Shown here in pieces: positions 20,136 to 31,688 of a DNA stretch of 64,000 nucleotides (position 1 is the first letter of the stretch; each line of letters opens with the position of its first letter). Under the pieces are notes generated by a model. The model worked only from the letters and a program-made list of their open reading frames with translations. It was not told the DNA's origin and did no database searches. The stretch is from Dactylorhiza incarnata (Eukaryota; Streptophyta; Magnoliopsida; Asparagales; Orchidaceae), in assembly GCA_033032865.1 (NCBI GenBank), contig JAWHQI010000001.1, forward strand, positions 890,001-954,000, written 5' to 3'. Made by a program: the position numbers and the translations under genes.

Positions 20136-23100
20136 ATGGCAAGTGGTTCACATTCCAACTTGTCCCTGAGAGCTATCCTTGAGAAGGACAAGCTAAGTGG
20201 GACGAACTACATGGACTGGTATAGGAACCTGAGAATTGTTCAGGCAAGAGCGAAAGCTCTACGTCTTGGAAGAAGAAGCCCCGAGGTGCCGACCGGGAAC
20301 TCGTCCCGTGTTGATAAGGATGCTTATAAGAAGTATACCGATGACGCCTTAGACGTCGAGTGCCTTATGCTTGCCACCATGAACTCTGAGCTTCAGAAGC
20401 AACACGAGAACATGGGGTGCAAGGAGATTGACGAGCACCTAAAGAAAATGTTTCAAGGGCAAGCTCGTCAAGAGAGGTTCGATGTCACAAAGGTATTATT
20501 TCAGTGCAAAATGGGAGCTCGAGACTCGGTTGGTACTCACGTACTCAAGATGATTGGGTATATAGAGAACCTGGAAAGACTGGGTTTTCCTCTAGGTCAA
20601 GAGTTGGCCACAGATCTTATCCTGCAATCGTTGCCGGATAATTATGAGCAGTTCGTCTTGAACTACAACACGAATGAAATAGACAAGACACTGCCCGAGC
20701 TCCTAAGCATGTTGCGAACTGCCGAGATAAACATGAAGAAGGCCAAGCCTGCTAGTCCCATATTGATGGTACATAAAGGCAAGGGTAAGGCGAAGGGCTT
20801 CAAGAAGACGAAGGTGGGACCTAAGTCACATCTTGAACCCAAATCTTCTGCGCTGAAAAGGAAGAGCACCGTGAAGGAGGGGATATGCCACCACTGTGGC
20901 AAGGCTGGTCATTGGAGGAGGAATTGTCCTTCGTACATTGAGGGTCTGCAGAAAATGAAGGGAGGTATGACTTCCGCTTCGAATATTTACGTTATAGAGA
21001 TAAACCTCTCTGCTCCTTCATCTTGGGTATTGGATACCGGATGTGGTTCTCACATTTGTACAAATGTGCAGGAACTGAGAAGGAGAAGATTGCTGAGTAA
21101 AGGAGAGGTGGACCTGCGCGTCGGCAATGAAGCAAGAGTTGCTGCTGTAGCCGTAGGGGTTTACCGTCTTTCTTTGCCCAGTGGGCTTGTAATAGAACTT
21201 AATAATTGTTATTTTGTTCCGGCCATAACTAGAAACATTATATCCATTTCATGCTTAGACATGATTGGATTTTCTTTTATAATTAAGAACAATTGTTGTT
21301 CTATATTTAAGAATGATGTTTGTTATGTTGTAGCTCAATTGTTTAATGGTCTTTATGTTTTGAACCTGGACCATCCGATCTATAATGTAGATAATAATAA
21401 AAGACTAAGAACAAATGACTCAAATCCTACATATCTCTGGCATTGTCGTTTGGGCCATATAAACGAGAAGCGCATATCCAAGCTCCATAAAGATGGACTA
21501 TTGGACTCATTTGATTATGAATCATTTGAGCGATGCGAGTCTTATTTATTAGGCAAGTTGATTAAAGCCCCTTTAACTGGTTATACTGAGAGGGCTGAGG
21601 ATCTTTTGGGTATAGTACATAGTGATGTATGCGGACCCATGAGTTCTATGGCTAGGGGTGGGTATTTTTACTTCGTTACATTTACTGATGATTTCAGTAG
21701 ATACGAATACGTGTATCTTATGAAGTGCAAATCCGAAACTTTTGAAAAGTTCAAAGAGTTTAAGAATGAAGTGGAGAACCAATTGGGTAAAAGGGTTAAA
21801 GCACTCCGATCTGATCGAGGTGGCGAATACCTGAGTCATGAGTTCCGTGATCATCTGAAAGAGTGTGGTATTGTATCACAACTCACTCCACCTAGGACAC
21901 CGCAACATAACAGTGTGTCTGAGAGGAGAAATCGTACTCTGTTAGACATGGTACGGTCGATGATGAGTCATGCAGACTTGCCTGTTTCCTTTTGGGGTTT
22001 TGCTTTAGAGACTGCTGCAATGACACTGAATCGCGCTCCGACGAAAACGGTTCTAAAGACACCATATGAGATATGGACTGGGAAGCGCCCTAGTATGTCA
22101 TTCATTAAAATTTGGGGCTTTGAGGCATACGTACGACGTCAAATGCCTGACAAGCTGGAACCAAATCAGATAAGTGTTATCTGGTGGGATATCCTAAGGA
22201 AACGAAAGGATATTACTTTTACCTACCGTCTGAGGGCAAAGTGTTTGTCGCAAGGACGGGTGTCTTCTTGGAGAAAGAGTTCTTATCAAGAAAGACGCAA
22301 AAGGTAGAACTTGAAGAAGTTCAAGAACCACAAGTAATGAATGAACCAGAATTGGATTCTGAGCCAGGACTACAAGATGTTGTAGCTAGAGAACCTGCTC
22401 AAGAGACACAAGTCCTACGTAGATCTGGTAGACCAAGATTTAAGCCTGAGAGATATGGATTTCTCGTGTCTCAAATAGGTAATGTGTTGCTTATGGATCA
22501 TGATGATGAACCAGCGACCTACCAAGAGGATATGAATGGACCGGACTCCGACAAATGGCTTGAGGCTATGAAATCCGAAATGGACTCCATGTAAACAAAC
22601 CAAGTTTGGAACTTGGTGGAACCACCTGAAGGGGTACGACCCATAGGGTGCAAGTGGGTCTTCAAGAAGAAGACCGACATGGATGAGAATGTACAGACAT
22701 TCAAAGGGCGACTGGTTGCTAAGAGTTTCAAGCAAATTCATGGTGTTGACTATGATGAGACCTTTCCCCTGTTGCCATGGTAAAGTCCATTAGGATATTA
22801 CTTGCTATTGCTGTGTATTATGACTACGAGATCTGGCAGATGGATGTCAAAACGGCTTTCCTAAATGGAAACCTCCTTGAGGAAGTGTACATGACACAAC
22901 CCGAGGGTTTTGTATCCCCAAATGAAGCCACTAAAATATGCAAGCTGAATAAGTCCATCTATGAATTGAAACAAGCCTCTAGAAGTTGGAATCTTCGTTT
23001 TGATGAGAAGATCAAAGAGTTTGGTTTTGTCAAGAATGAAGATGAACCGTGTGTTTACAAGCGAATCAGTGGGAGCATTGTTGTCTTTCTGATATTGTAT

Positions 23101-24087
23101 GTAGATGACATACTGCTGATCGGGAATGACATACCTACCCTAAAAGTTGTTAAGAACAACCCAGGGAACTGCTTTTCTATGAAGGACTTGGGTGAAGCGA
23201 CTTACATACTCGGTATTAAGATCTATAAAGATAGATCGAAGAAGTTGCTGGGTTTGACCCAGAGTACGTACATTGAGAAGGTGTTGAAGCGGTTCAACAT
23301 GCTTGAGTCCAATAAAAGATTTTTGCCCATGTCTCATGGTGTGAATCTCTCTAAGGACCAGTGTCCAAAATCTTGTGAAGATAAGGACCGCATGAAGTTG
23401 ATTCCATATGCTTCGACAATTGGGTCAATCATGTACGCAATGCTATGTACACGACCCGATGTCTCATATGCTTTAAGCATGACTAGCAGGTATCAGTCTG
23501 ATCTGGGTGAAGGTCACGGGATAGCAGTCAAGAATATCCTAAAGTACTTGAGAAGGACTAAGGATACATTCTTGGTGTTTGGTGGAGAGGAAGAGCTCGT
23601 TGTAAAGGGTTACACGGATGCCAGCTTCCAAACTAATATGGATGATTCGAAGTCTCAGTCAGGGTTTGTGTTTTGCCTGAATGGAGGAGCTGTGAGCTGG
23701 AAGAGTTCCAAGCAAGAGACAGTTGCTGATTGTACAACTGAGGCCGAGTATATCGCTGCGGCAAATGCAGCGAAGGAGGCTGTATGGATTAGGAAATTCA
23801 TCGGCGAGCTAGATGTAGTTCCTAGCATTGTTGGTCCCGTAGTTCTCTACTGTGATAACAATGGTGCAATTGCACAATCTAAGGAACCTAGATCCCATCA
23901 GCGCTCCAAGCACATACTTCGGCGGTTCCATCTTATTCGTGAGATTGTCGAACGAGGAGATGTGAACATTTGCAGAGTGCCGACTGAGGAGAATATTGCA
24001 GATCCACTGACAAAGCCTCTCGCGCAGAGAAAGCATGATGATCATACTAGATCAATGGGTATACGATACCTGAATGATCAACTCTAG
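20136..24087 (+). pseudogene. El5 gag-pol polyprotein, three breaks
   Basis: The start is ATG at 20136. Domains in order are gag (to about residue 200), a CCHC knuckle (CHHCGKAGHWRRNC, about 20887), protease (LDTGCGSH, about 21031), GAG-pre-integrase (WHCRLGH, about 21439), integrase with acidic residues in IVHSDVCGP, RSDRGGEY and VSERRNRTLLDM, reverse transcriptase with LYVDDILL (23095-23118), and RNase H ending at 24087. Breaks are a frameshift near 22165-22185, a stop at 22592 and a frameshift near 22770. The second half of the integrase HHCC motif reads CESYLLGK, where most relatives have CESCLLGK, so a zinc ligand is lost. The leading third is otherwise open for over 2 kb, which points to a fairly young copy. 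Confidence 0.9.
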
Positions 24088-25063
24088 TGGGAGTCTTGTG
24101 AGTTGCATGTAAAATAAATATTCTGTTGGCTGTTTATTATTTATTCATATGATGAATTGTGTACCAATTATTTCTTGTTACAATTAATGGCAAGTTCTTT
24201 TATTATGATATACTGTTTCTATATGATAGAATAAAATTCGTGATAAATACCCTTAGAATGTTCGCTTCCATAGGACATCAAGTACGTGACTTGAATGTGA
24301 GAGCCTATGATTTCGAAGCTTCATTCTTAAAAGGTCCCTGGTCGAGGTATCATCGTAGAAGCTAAGGGTGATGATGATACATTAAGACTAGCATGTGCGT
24401 TGACTGATGACCGGTTCTCACAGTTCATGATATTGTGATATCAAGTCATCACGTGGGTACTTGTTAGTGAACAAGTTGTACTGGACAGACCCAACCTGAG
24501 ACTACTTTGTGGATTGTTACTTAAATGTGTCACAAGTAGGTCTCATTTGACTATGGTGTTGTGGTCCTTTGACCTGAAGTCACAGCATTCATCGAGTGAG
24601 GAAGAGCGTGCTTTGATGTCATCTAAAGTCTTCCTTGAAGAAGGTTGATGATAAGGGTGGTCGTTGGGTACGTTACGAATCATTTGTGTGTTTGGGTGTG
24701 AGCAGATATGGGATTTGTCCTCCTATATAAGAGGAGTTGCATCCATGGGCCCCTTGATGGAATTGGACTGAGAAATGCATGGCCATGTTTGGTTGAGCCA
24801 ATATATGATATTGGGCTCACCATTCTCTGGAAGTCCATTCTAGATCAAGAAACTTGGATTGAGCTATCATGAGGGTGACACGGTCCATGCCTCTAGTTCT
24901 TTCCGGATGTAAGGGACAAAGGGACATGACAACACTGATACATTGGTCATGACAGGCTTATATGAGTTATGAACTCTTATTGCTTGGGTAGCAATGATGT
25001 ATTGCTAGATGCCGCTCATTGTTTGTGAGACTTTTGTTGATACTTTGTGATCAAGTGGGAGAC
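24088..25063 (+). other. El5 3' non-coding region
   Basis: About 1 kb lies between the RNase H stop and the 3' LTR with no open frame of note. It ends in the purine tract AAGTGGGAGAC. I see no second purine array and no accessory ORF, unlike the Sirevirus-like elements around it. Confidence 0.6.
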
Positions 25064-26112
25064 TGTTGGAGTTTCTGAGGTGATCTCAAAGCAATCAACA
25101 GTTAGTCTTGCTACCAACGCAATATGAGCCTATAGGGTCGCACATAAAAGCGTTTGGAGAAATTGGAGATAGGATTGTGTTGGCCTTACTCGTATTGGAT
25201 ATGAGTGGAGGACCAATCCTGTGACTGCTTGGAATTAAGTTGAGAATGTCTCAACGTGAAATTGTTCAAAGGGTTTAAACGAATGGGTTTATACATGACA
25301 AATTCGGCTAAAGGGTTTAACCGAATTGTGTCAAATTCGGCTAATGTGATTAACCGAATTAAGTTGATTCGACTAAATGAAATTCGACTAATATGATTAA
25401 CTGAATTTCTTACAGATTCGACTAAAGGGTTTAGCCGAATCAGGACAGTTCGACGAAAGGGTTTCGCCGAATTTATACAGCCAAATTTGTATAGTCGAAT
25501 TCGGCGAAATGGTTTCGCCGGATTCGGTTATAGTGAATAGCCGAATTCGGTTAATGTGATTAGCCGAATTCGGCGAATGTAAATCTGGACAGATTTTCTG
25601 TTTTTCCCTCTGGTCTGCGGATAGTCGATTTTATGCCTTGCGTATAAAAGGACGTGATTAGGGCTTCGACACATACGTTTTTACATCGAGCCTTTTCGCG
25701 AGAGAGAAACGACGGAAGTGTTCTGACTGTTCTCGTTCCGTCCGCCGATCGACGTTCCGCCGCCGGTCGCCGCCTCCTTTGGATCGGACCTAGCAGTCCG
25801 TGAGGACGTTGGGAGCTTCCTTCTCCGACCTAGTTCTTGTGCGACAAGAAGCTAGGGTTCTTCATCGCTTGTGTGAACTTCTGTAGAGGGATCGATCTAT
25901 TTCGATCCTTGAAGAACTCAAAGGCAGATTTTGGATTTCGATTTGGAGCACCTAGATTGGATTTGATCCAATCCCGCAAAGGTAATTTTCATACCTAGTA
26001 GTTTTGATTAACTTCTTGATTTAATGTTCATGGCCCGATCCAAACTCTTTTGGGTTGTTCTCTTTATTTTCGCTGTGCCTACATATGATGTATGGTTGTA
26101 GAAAACCCAACA
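25064..26112 (+). repeat. El5 3' LTR
   Basis: It starts TGTTGGAGTTTCTGAGG and ends GAAAACCCAACA. The U3 hairpin array is at 25300-25579 and the TATA box at 25642. It lacks a 13-base segment present in the 5' LTR (around 18547) and lacks the 131-base duplication. Otherwise the two LTRs differ at scattered positions. Confidence 0.92.
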
Positions 26113-26641
26113 TAAGGACATCTCATCGGAATAGCAGATAACTTTATTGAAGGTGAGGCGATGAATCCCAACTATATGTATTATCAAAATCGGAAGATTT
26201 AGCAGCGTCAAGGAAATTTATACCGCCATCACTCTTCTCCATCACAAAGCCCTCCGCAAGATGAGCAATCTGAATCTTATTCTCCTCCTCAGAATATGTT
26301 TGCACAAACTCAACCTCCGCAACATGATGGATCACCTAAATCTTTGGAAGCTTATCCAATCCAGTCTTATAATCTAAGTACATTAGAATTCAAAAATTAT
26401 CCAGGAGATCGAGTATACTTAGCTCAATGTTCCCATGGAACAAATTCTTCTGATCATTCAACATATGCCAGAGTTTAGAGTTCCTCGCCCTATGAGATCA
26501 AAGGACAAGTATCTTCTTGGAGAACTCTTCTGCAAATATCACTCAGACATTGGTCATGATACAGAACACTGTCGAGCTCTTCAGAAGTTAGTAGATGGAC
26601 TATGGAAAGTAGGAAGGTTACAGGACTATTTTGTTCGATAA
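26113..26641 (+). pseudogene. El4 gag, 3' part
   Basis: This continues the gag cut at 17849. A Pro/Gln/Ser-rich linker is followed by CKYHSDIGHDTEHC, a C-x2-H-x4-H-x4-C knuckle-like motif typical of Ty3 gag with this capsid type, and then LVDGLWKVGRLQDYF. The frame is broken by a stop near 26200 and a frameshift before 26460. It ends at the TAA at 26639 with no protease after it. Confidence 0.7.
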
Positions 26642-26999
26642 TCTGGCAATTGATACTCCACCAAAAGCAATATTACAAGCAAAAAGTTTTTTAATAAAAG
26701 GAGTGCATAGGGTAGAAATAAGAAAGAATATCATTTTACTTCTTGTTTCTTATCACTCCCATTTGTTTGGAGTTTTATGCACCTTTCCTTTTATAACTTT
26801 ACTTGTAATAAGTATAGCAGCAACCCAGGTTCTACCAGCAGCTATCATCATGAAGACTCTCTCAACAATCAGATATATCAGACTTTATATCCATATCCAC
26901 TACCGTATCCTTCACTGCAGACAATAATCATGTTAGGTCTTAAGCTTTTTTCATTACTCTACTTCCAGCTGTTTATACTTATAAAAACTACGTGGATAT
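26642..26999 (+). other. El4 internal non-coding region, left part
   Basis: AT-rich sequence follows the gag stop. No protease, reverse transcriptase or integrase is found here or in the right part (33607-34901), so El4 is gag-only. El6 interrupts it at 27000. Confidence 0.6.
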
Positions 27000-28896
27000 T
27001 GAAGTATCTAGTTGCCAACCTAAATCACCTAGAGGAGGGTGAATAGGTGATAACTGCGTCTTTTGCGGAATTAAAAACTTGATAAATTAGAACGCACAGA
27101 AAGAAAATCACAAGCACAGATAACACAAGGAATTTATAGTGGTTCCCCGTTCTTGGGTACTCCACTTGTCGGCCTCGCCAATCTAGCACCACGGCTAGAC
27201 TTGACTACTTCACTATTACTCGGATCAAGAATGATCTTATAATCTCGGAGTCAACACTCCTACAATCTCAGAGACAAATCTCCTACAAATTCAGAGAAAA
27301 TCTCACTTAGAACTCGAAGAAAAACCTCTCCTACAACTAGGAGACAAACCTCTCCTACAACTCGGAGAATAACCACTCCTACAACTCGGAGAAAACTTCT
27401 CCTAGAAACAAATGTAAATTGAGATTGATACAATACTTATCAATTCATAAACAGATCTGAAAAACCCTGAGAGATCTTCTTCCTTCTTGAGACTTGAATA
27501 GCTTTGACTTGATGTCGATGAGGAAGAACTGAAAATAACTCAGATATGACCTTCTTTGATTCGACTTGATCCAATAGATACAGTAGAGGATGGAGCAATG
27601 ATCAATCGAACCTTTTCTTCAACTGGAGACAATTGATTCAGAACTGTAGAACAATCTCCAGCAATGGCGACAGGCAGCGACACTTTCTCGTTCTTCTTGG
27701 ATCGAATAGAAATCAGGGTTAAGATTAGAATAACTGAATCCCTGATTAATCCTTAAAAGATAGCCTTATATAGTCATAGACTTAACGACATGAATTAAGG
27801 TAGGATTAACCTTAAACGAAATCAGAAGAGCCGTCACATTAGACAGAAGGAATTAACGTCCCGATAAACGGACTGAAAATCACTTAAAGGACGAAATCAA
27901 AACTTCTCGAGAAATACAAAGCTTCTCGAGAAATTGCAGCTTCTACCCAAGAGAAGACAGAAGGATTTTTCGAGAGACTATTTTGATTTCTCGAGAAATT
28001 TAAGTCTTGCCGAGAAACCTTTAGAAACTTGAAATAAAGGATTTCTCGAGAAAGGAAATTGAGAAACAAAATAGCGCAAAGTCAATTCGTCGGTCAGAGA
28101 AAAATTCATCGAACGGAGCTCGAAGAAATCACTTTAGTTCTTTAAACGACGATCAACGAAACCACTTCAATTTTAGTATAACAGCGATCGACGAAAACCA
28201 CTTCAGTTCGTCGAACGGCGATCGACGAACGACGATCAACGAAACCACTTCAATTTCAGTATAACAGCGATCAACTAAACTACTTCAGTTCGTCGAACGG
28301 AGCTCGAAGAATGGCGATCGATGAAACTACTTCAACTTCAGTAAAATAGAGATCGATGAAACTACTTCAGTTCGTCGAACGAAGCTCAAAGAACGGTGAT
28401 CGATGAAACTACTTCAACTTCAGTAAAAACTTTGGTCGACGAAACTACTTCAGTTCGTCGAACGACTATCGACGAAAGCTAAACTCAGAATTCCAGTAGA
28501 ACTGTCCATCGAACGGTGCTCGACGAAACCACCTCCGTTCGTCGAACGACAATCGACGAACTCACCAAAATTCGTCGAACAAAAAATACTTAGGAAAAAG
28601 ATTTTTTCCAGATCTTGGACAACAACAACTTTCTCTTAGCTCTTCCTTTGTATTTGAATAAGAAGTGCACCCCAATAGAGAGATTCCACATGAGTCAACA
28701 CCTTGGTCTACACAATGAGGAATTACATTGCATAGGCCTGTGTTTTATGACTCATTGAAACCTGACATTGGTTTGTACTTAGCCATTTACAACCTGCAAA
28801 CACACAACTAAAAAACAACATCAAATACAATCTCAATTCAACTTAGTTCAAGGGGACTTCTTCAAATCAAGGTAATTGTGGATACAATTCCCAACA
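27000..28896 (-). repeat. El6 3' LTR
   Basis: Read on the minus strand it starts TGTTGGGAATTGT (28896) and ends GATACTTCA (27000). It contains TTCGTCGA/TCGACGAA hairpins (28085-28580), four or more TTCTCGAGAA palindromes (27903-28047), a TATA box (27764-27776), CTCCTACAACTCGGAG repeats (27241-27405) and the TTCACCCTCCTCTAGG block at 27032. By eye it is very close to the 5' LTR, and many differences are C/T or G/A changes in CG dinucleotides. Confidence 0.9.
28085..28580 (-). repeat. U3 hairpin array of El6 (3' LTR)
   Basis: About twenty arms of the type TTCGTCGAAC and GATCGACGAA alternate, so each neighbouring pair can form an 8-bp stem. ACTACTTCA separates the pairs. The 5' LTR carries the same array at 32784-33293. 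Confidence 0.85.
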
Positions 28897-29356
28897 ATCT
28901 CCTCCTATTTGAAGAAGTAAGAACCTATGTACTCTGTTGAATTGCACAGAGAGTAAATATTAATAAAGAGATAAGGAGAGTTAAAAACTTAGTTTTTCAA
29001 CCTTCTCTCCCTTTCAACTTTCTCTCCCTTTCAACTTCTCTCCCAGCTTCAACTTCTCTCCCCCTTTCTGACTACTTCAAATAGGAAAGGAAAAACATGA
29101 GAGATCAACATAGTTCTCCCCCTCAGCCACAACATAGGAGTCTCATTTAGGAGTAGACTTTGAAAACATTGAATCATCTCCCCCTCAATCTTTTCTCCCA
29201 CTTAGAATTTCAGTGCCTGAACTGATTTCCTAAGCTTTTCAGCAACCTTACTATAGAATTCTTGTTCTGGTCATGTACCACGAACATCCACTGTCCAAAT
29301 GCCTGATTAGAGTTTTGGTTGGCCTTTGGACATACCTGCAATCACAGATTAATTAC
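28897..29356 (-). other. El6 3' non-coding region
   Basis: This stretch between the gag end and the 3' LTR shows no coding. It ends on the minus strand in the purine tract AAATAGGAGGAGA. Several CTTTCTCTCCC-type pyrimidine runs (29000-29060, 29117-29200; purine runs on the minus strand) may be extra polypurine tracts. Confidence 0.55.
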
Positions 29357-31610
29357 CCTTAGGAACCCAAACGGAGTTGGGTCCTAGGTTCCCGGTTAGA
29401 CGGCTTTCACTTGGATTGTTAACCTTGCGAGTGGTCGGCCTTGCATTGTTAACTAGTGGAGTCTTGACATTTCTAGGATTAACCAGCAATCTATGGCGAA
29501 GTGACCAACTTTGCCACAACACCAACAATCAAATCTGTTGTACCTTCTTTTACCCTCCTGCTTGACTTTTTGAACAGGGAGTCTAGTAGGAGCAACATTC
29601 TTAGAAGTAGAAGCCTCGTGATTGCAATATACACACGACTCCTCCTTCTCAAGAGGCTTAACAACAATAGATTTAATCTTTGGTGCTTTCTTAGCTGACG
29701 GTCCATGCACGAATGAACCATAGTCCTTGAGGATTACTTCTTCATGAGGAGCTTTGAATGGAGTCGTGTCAAAGTTTCGGGGTCTGCTCCATCCTTGATA
29801 TCTGTTGCTAGATTCAACATGTGTTGGTCTAGAAAAGTGACCATAGGATGTCTCAAAGTCAAAGGGGTTTATCAGAAAAACTACCTTCCTGAGTGAAGGT
29901 TGACTCTGATCAGCCTTTCCCTTTCCTTTCACAGCTCTTTTCTTAGCAGCCTTACTGCTTTCATCCTCATGACTAAGGCCACTACCCTTCACAGGAGCAG
30001 AAAATTTATCAATGAGTGGTAGAATAGTCTTTGGCTTCGAGAAGCTTTCTACGAGCTTCATTTCCACCATTAACTTATCTTCAAGTTCATTTATAAACTT
30101 CTCCTTAAGATGTAATAGTTCCGTTGAGCCTTTATGTTCATCTTTCAAGATTTGGACTTCATCTTTGAGAGGAGTTAATTTTTCAATTTCCTCCCTCAAA
30201 TCTAATTCCATCGTCTTGAGAGATTCAATCTCTTTTGCTTGAGATTTAACTACCTTGCGGCATTTGTCAAATCCCACCAATAAAGCTTTATACTGAACCA
30301 TTAGATCTAAGTCTTCCTCAGAAGAATAACCTTCATTCGCAATGGATACAGTTTCAGAATCAGAAAGAGGAGTGTGCGAGTTTACCTTCCCTTCATAAGG
30401 CATGTCGTAGTTATCCGAATCTGAATTTGCCATAAGCCCAAAATAGGCGTCATCATTCGAGCTTAACTCGAATGAGTCGCTGTCGCTAAGAGTCTTGGTC
30501 TTCTTTGCTAAGAAGCTCTTTTCCTCTTTCCTCTTGCTCTTGAAGGATTTCTTCTCTTCCTTCTTTTTGTATGGACATTCCGTACATAAATGTCCTGGCT
30601 TATTACAGCAATAACAAATAATATTAGTCGAAATATGTTTATTTGGTTTAGTTTTATACCTGTCGTTGCTGTGTTTCTTCTTATGATGTTCATCATCACG
30701 TCTTGATCTTCTATGATCTGATGTGGAGGATTGATTTCTAATTTGGCTTCTTTTTCTGAGCAACCTCATGAATTTCTTGGAGAGCGAAGAGAACTCTCCA
30801 TCAGACATATCAGAGCTTGAGGGGAAAGCATCTGATTCATCATCTTCATCTGAGGATTGTCTCCTGACAGATGATATAGCTTTATTTCTTCTTGACCCTT
30901 CGGCTCTCAACACTACAGACTTCTCTCGTCTAGAAGTCGAGCATCATTCTTCTGTAGCTCTTCTGATACTCAGCTTGAGCTCATGGGACAGAAGCTTTTC
31001 GAACAGAAACTGTGGCTCCATCGTAGCCAACTTTCTGAATTCCCGGATGGCAATTGCCTTGGTATCCCATTCTTTCATCAGGGATCTCAAGAACTTGTCA
31101 TTCAATTCTCCGATAGTGAATTCCCGATCATAGTTTCTTAGATCGTTGACAATCTTGAAGAACTTCTCATAAGTATCAGAAATTGAGTCCCTTGGATCTT
31201 GCTTGAAGGCTTCACATTCTTGATTCAGCAATGATCGTCGATCATCCCTCACTTCTTCTGTTTCTTCCATCAGAACAACTAGAGAATCCCACATCTCCTT
31301 GGCAGACTTGTAGTGTATAAGATTTTGTAGCATTGAGTCATGCACTGCTCCGGCAATGATGTTATTTGCCTTCTTATCCAGGGTGACGAGAGTAATCTCA
31401 TCTTTAGTGAGCTCCAGCATCTTCTTGGCAATTTGTATATTTGAATTTATTGAAGATGGTTTCATAGGAACATGGGGACCTTCCTCAACTATCTACAAAA
31501 ATTCTCGGGTCGGTGGCTTCCATGTAGAACTTCACTCTTTCCTCCCACATGGGGAAGTTATCCTTAGAGCAGACAGCCAGCTTCACAGAGGAATCCTTGC
31601 TTCTTTCCAT
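29357..31610 (-). pseudogene. El6 gag (sole gene of the element)
   Basis: I start it at the ATG at 31610 (MERSKDSSVKLAVCSKDNFP), 78 bases after the primer site. The UBN2-type core includes EMWDSLVVLMEE and FLRSLMKEWDTKA. A first knuckle CYCCNKPGHLCTEC lies near 30600. A Ser/Asp-rich region and a coiled coil (30000-30260) follow. A second knuckle CWCCGKVGHFAIDC lies near 29500. The frame ends with NSVWVPKGN near 29357. Breaks are a TAG with a frameshift near 31490, a stop at 30944 and a frameshift near 29465. Two knuckles in one gag are unusual. The protein would package element RNA, and pol must come from another element. Confidence 0.85.
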
Positions 31611-31688
31611 GATTTGCTAGCAACTAGAATGGATAGATCCTGTTCAAGGTGTTAACCTAGAAACGAACAGTGACCCACTGATACCAAT

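Larger units (their letters stand above)
17850..26112 (+). mobile_element. El5: complete copia element, TSD taagg
   Basis: This 8.26-kb element has LTRs at 17850-18976 and 25064-26112, a gag-pol region at 20136-24087 and a purine tract AAGTGGGAGAC before the 3' LTR. The five bases before it (17845-17849, taagg) are repeated directly after it (26113-26117). It inserted into El4 gag. The gag start (MASGSHSNLSLRAILEKDKL) and domain order resemble the elements annotated as TNT1-94-like; I do not assign a narrower lineage. It lacks the TTCACCCCCC block of the Sirevirus-like LTRs. Confidence 0.93.
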
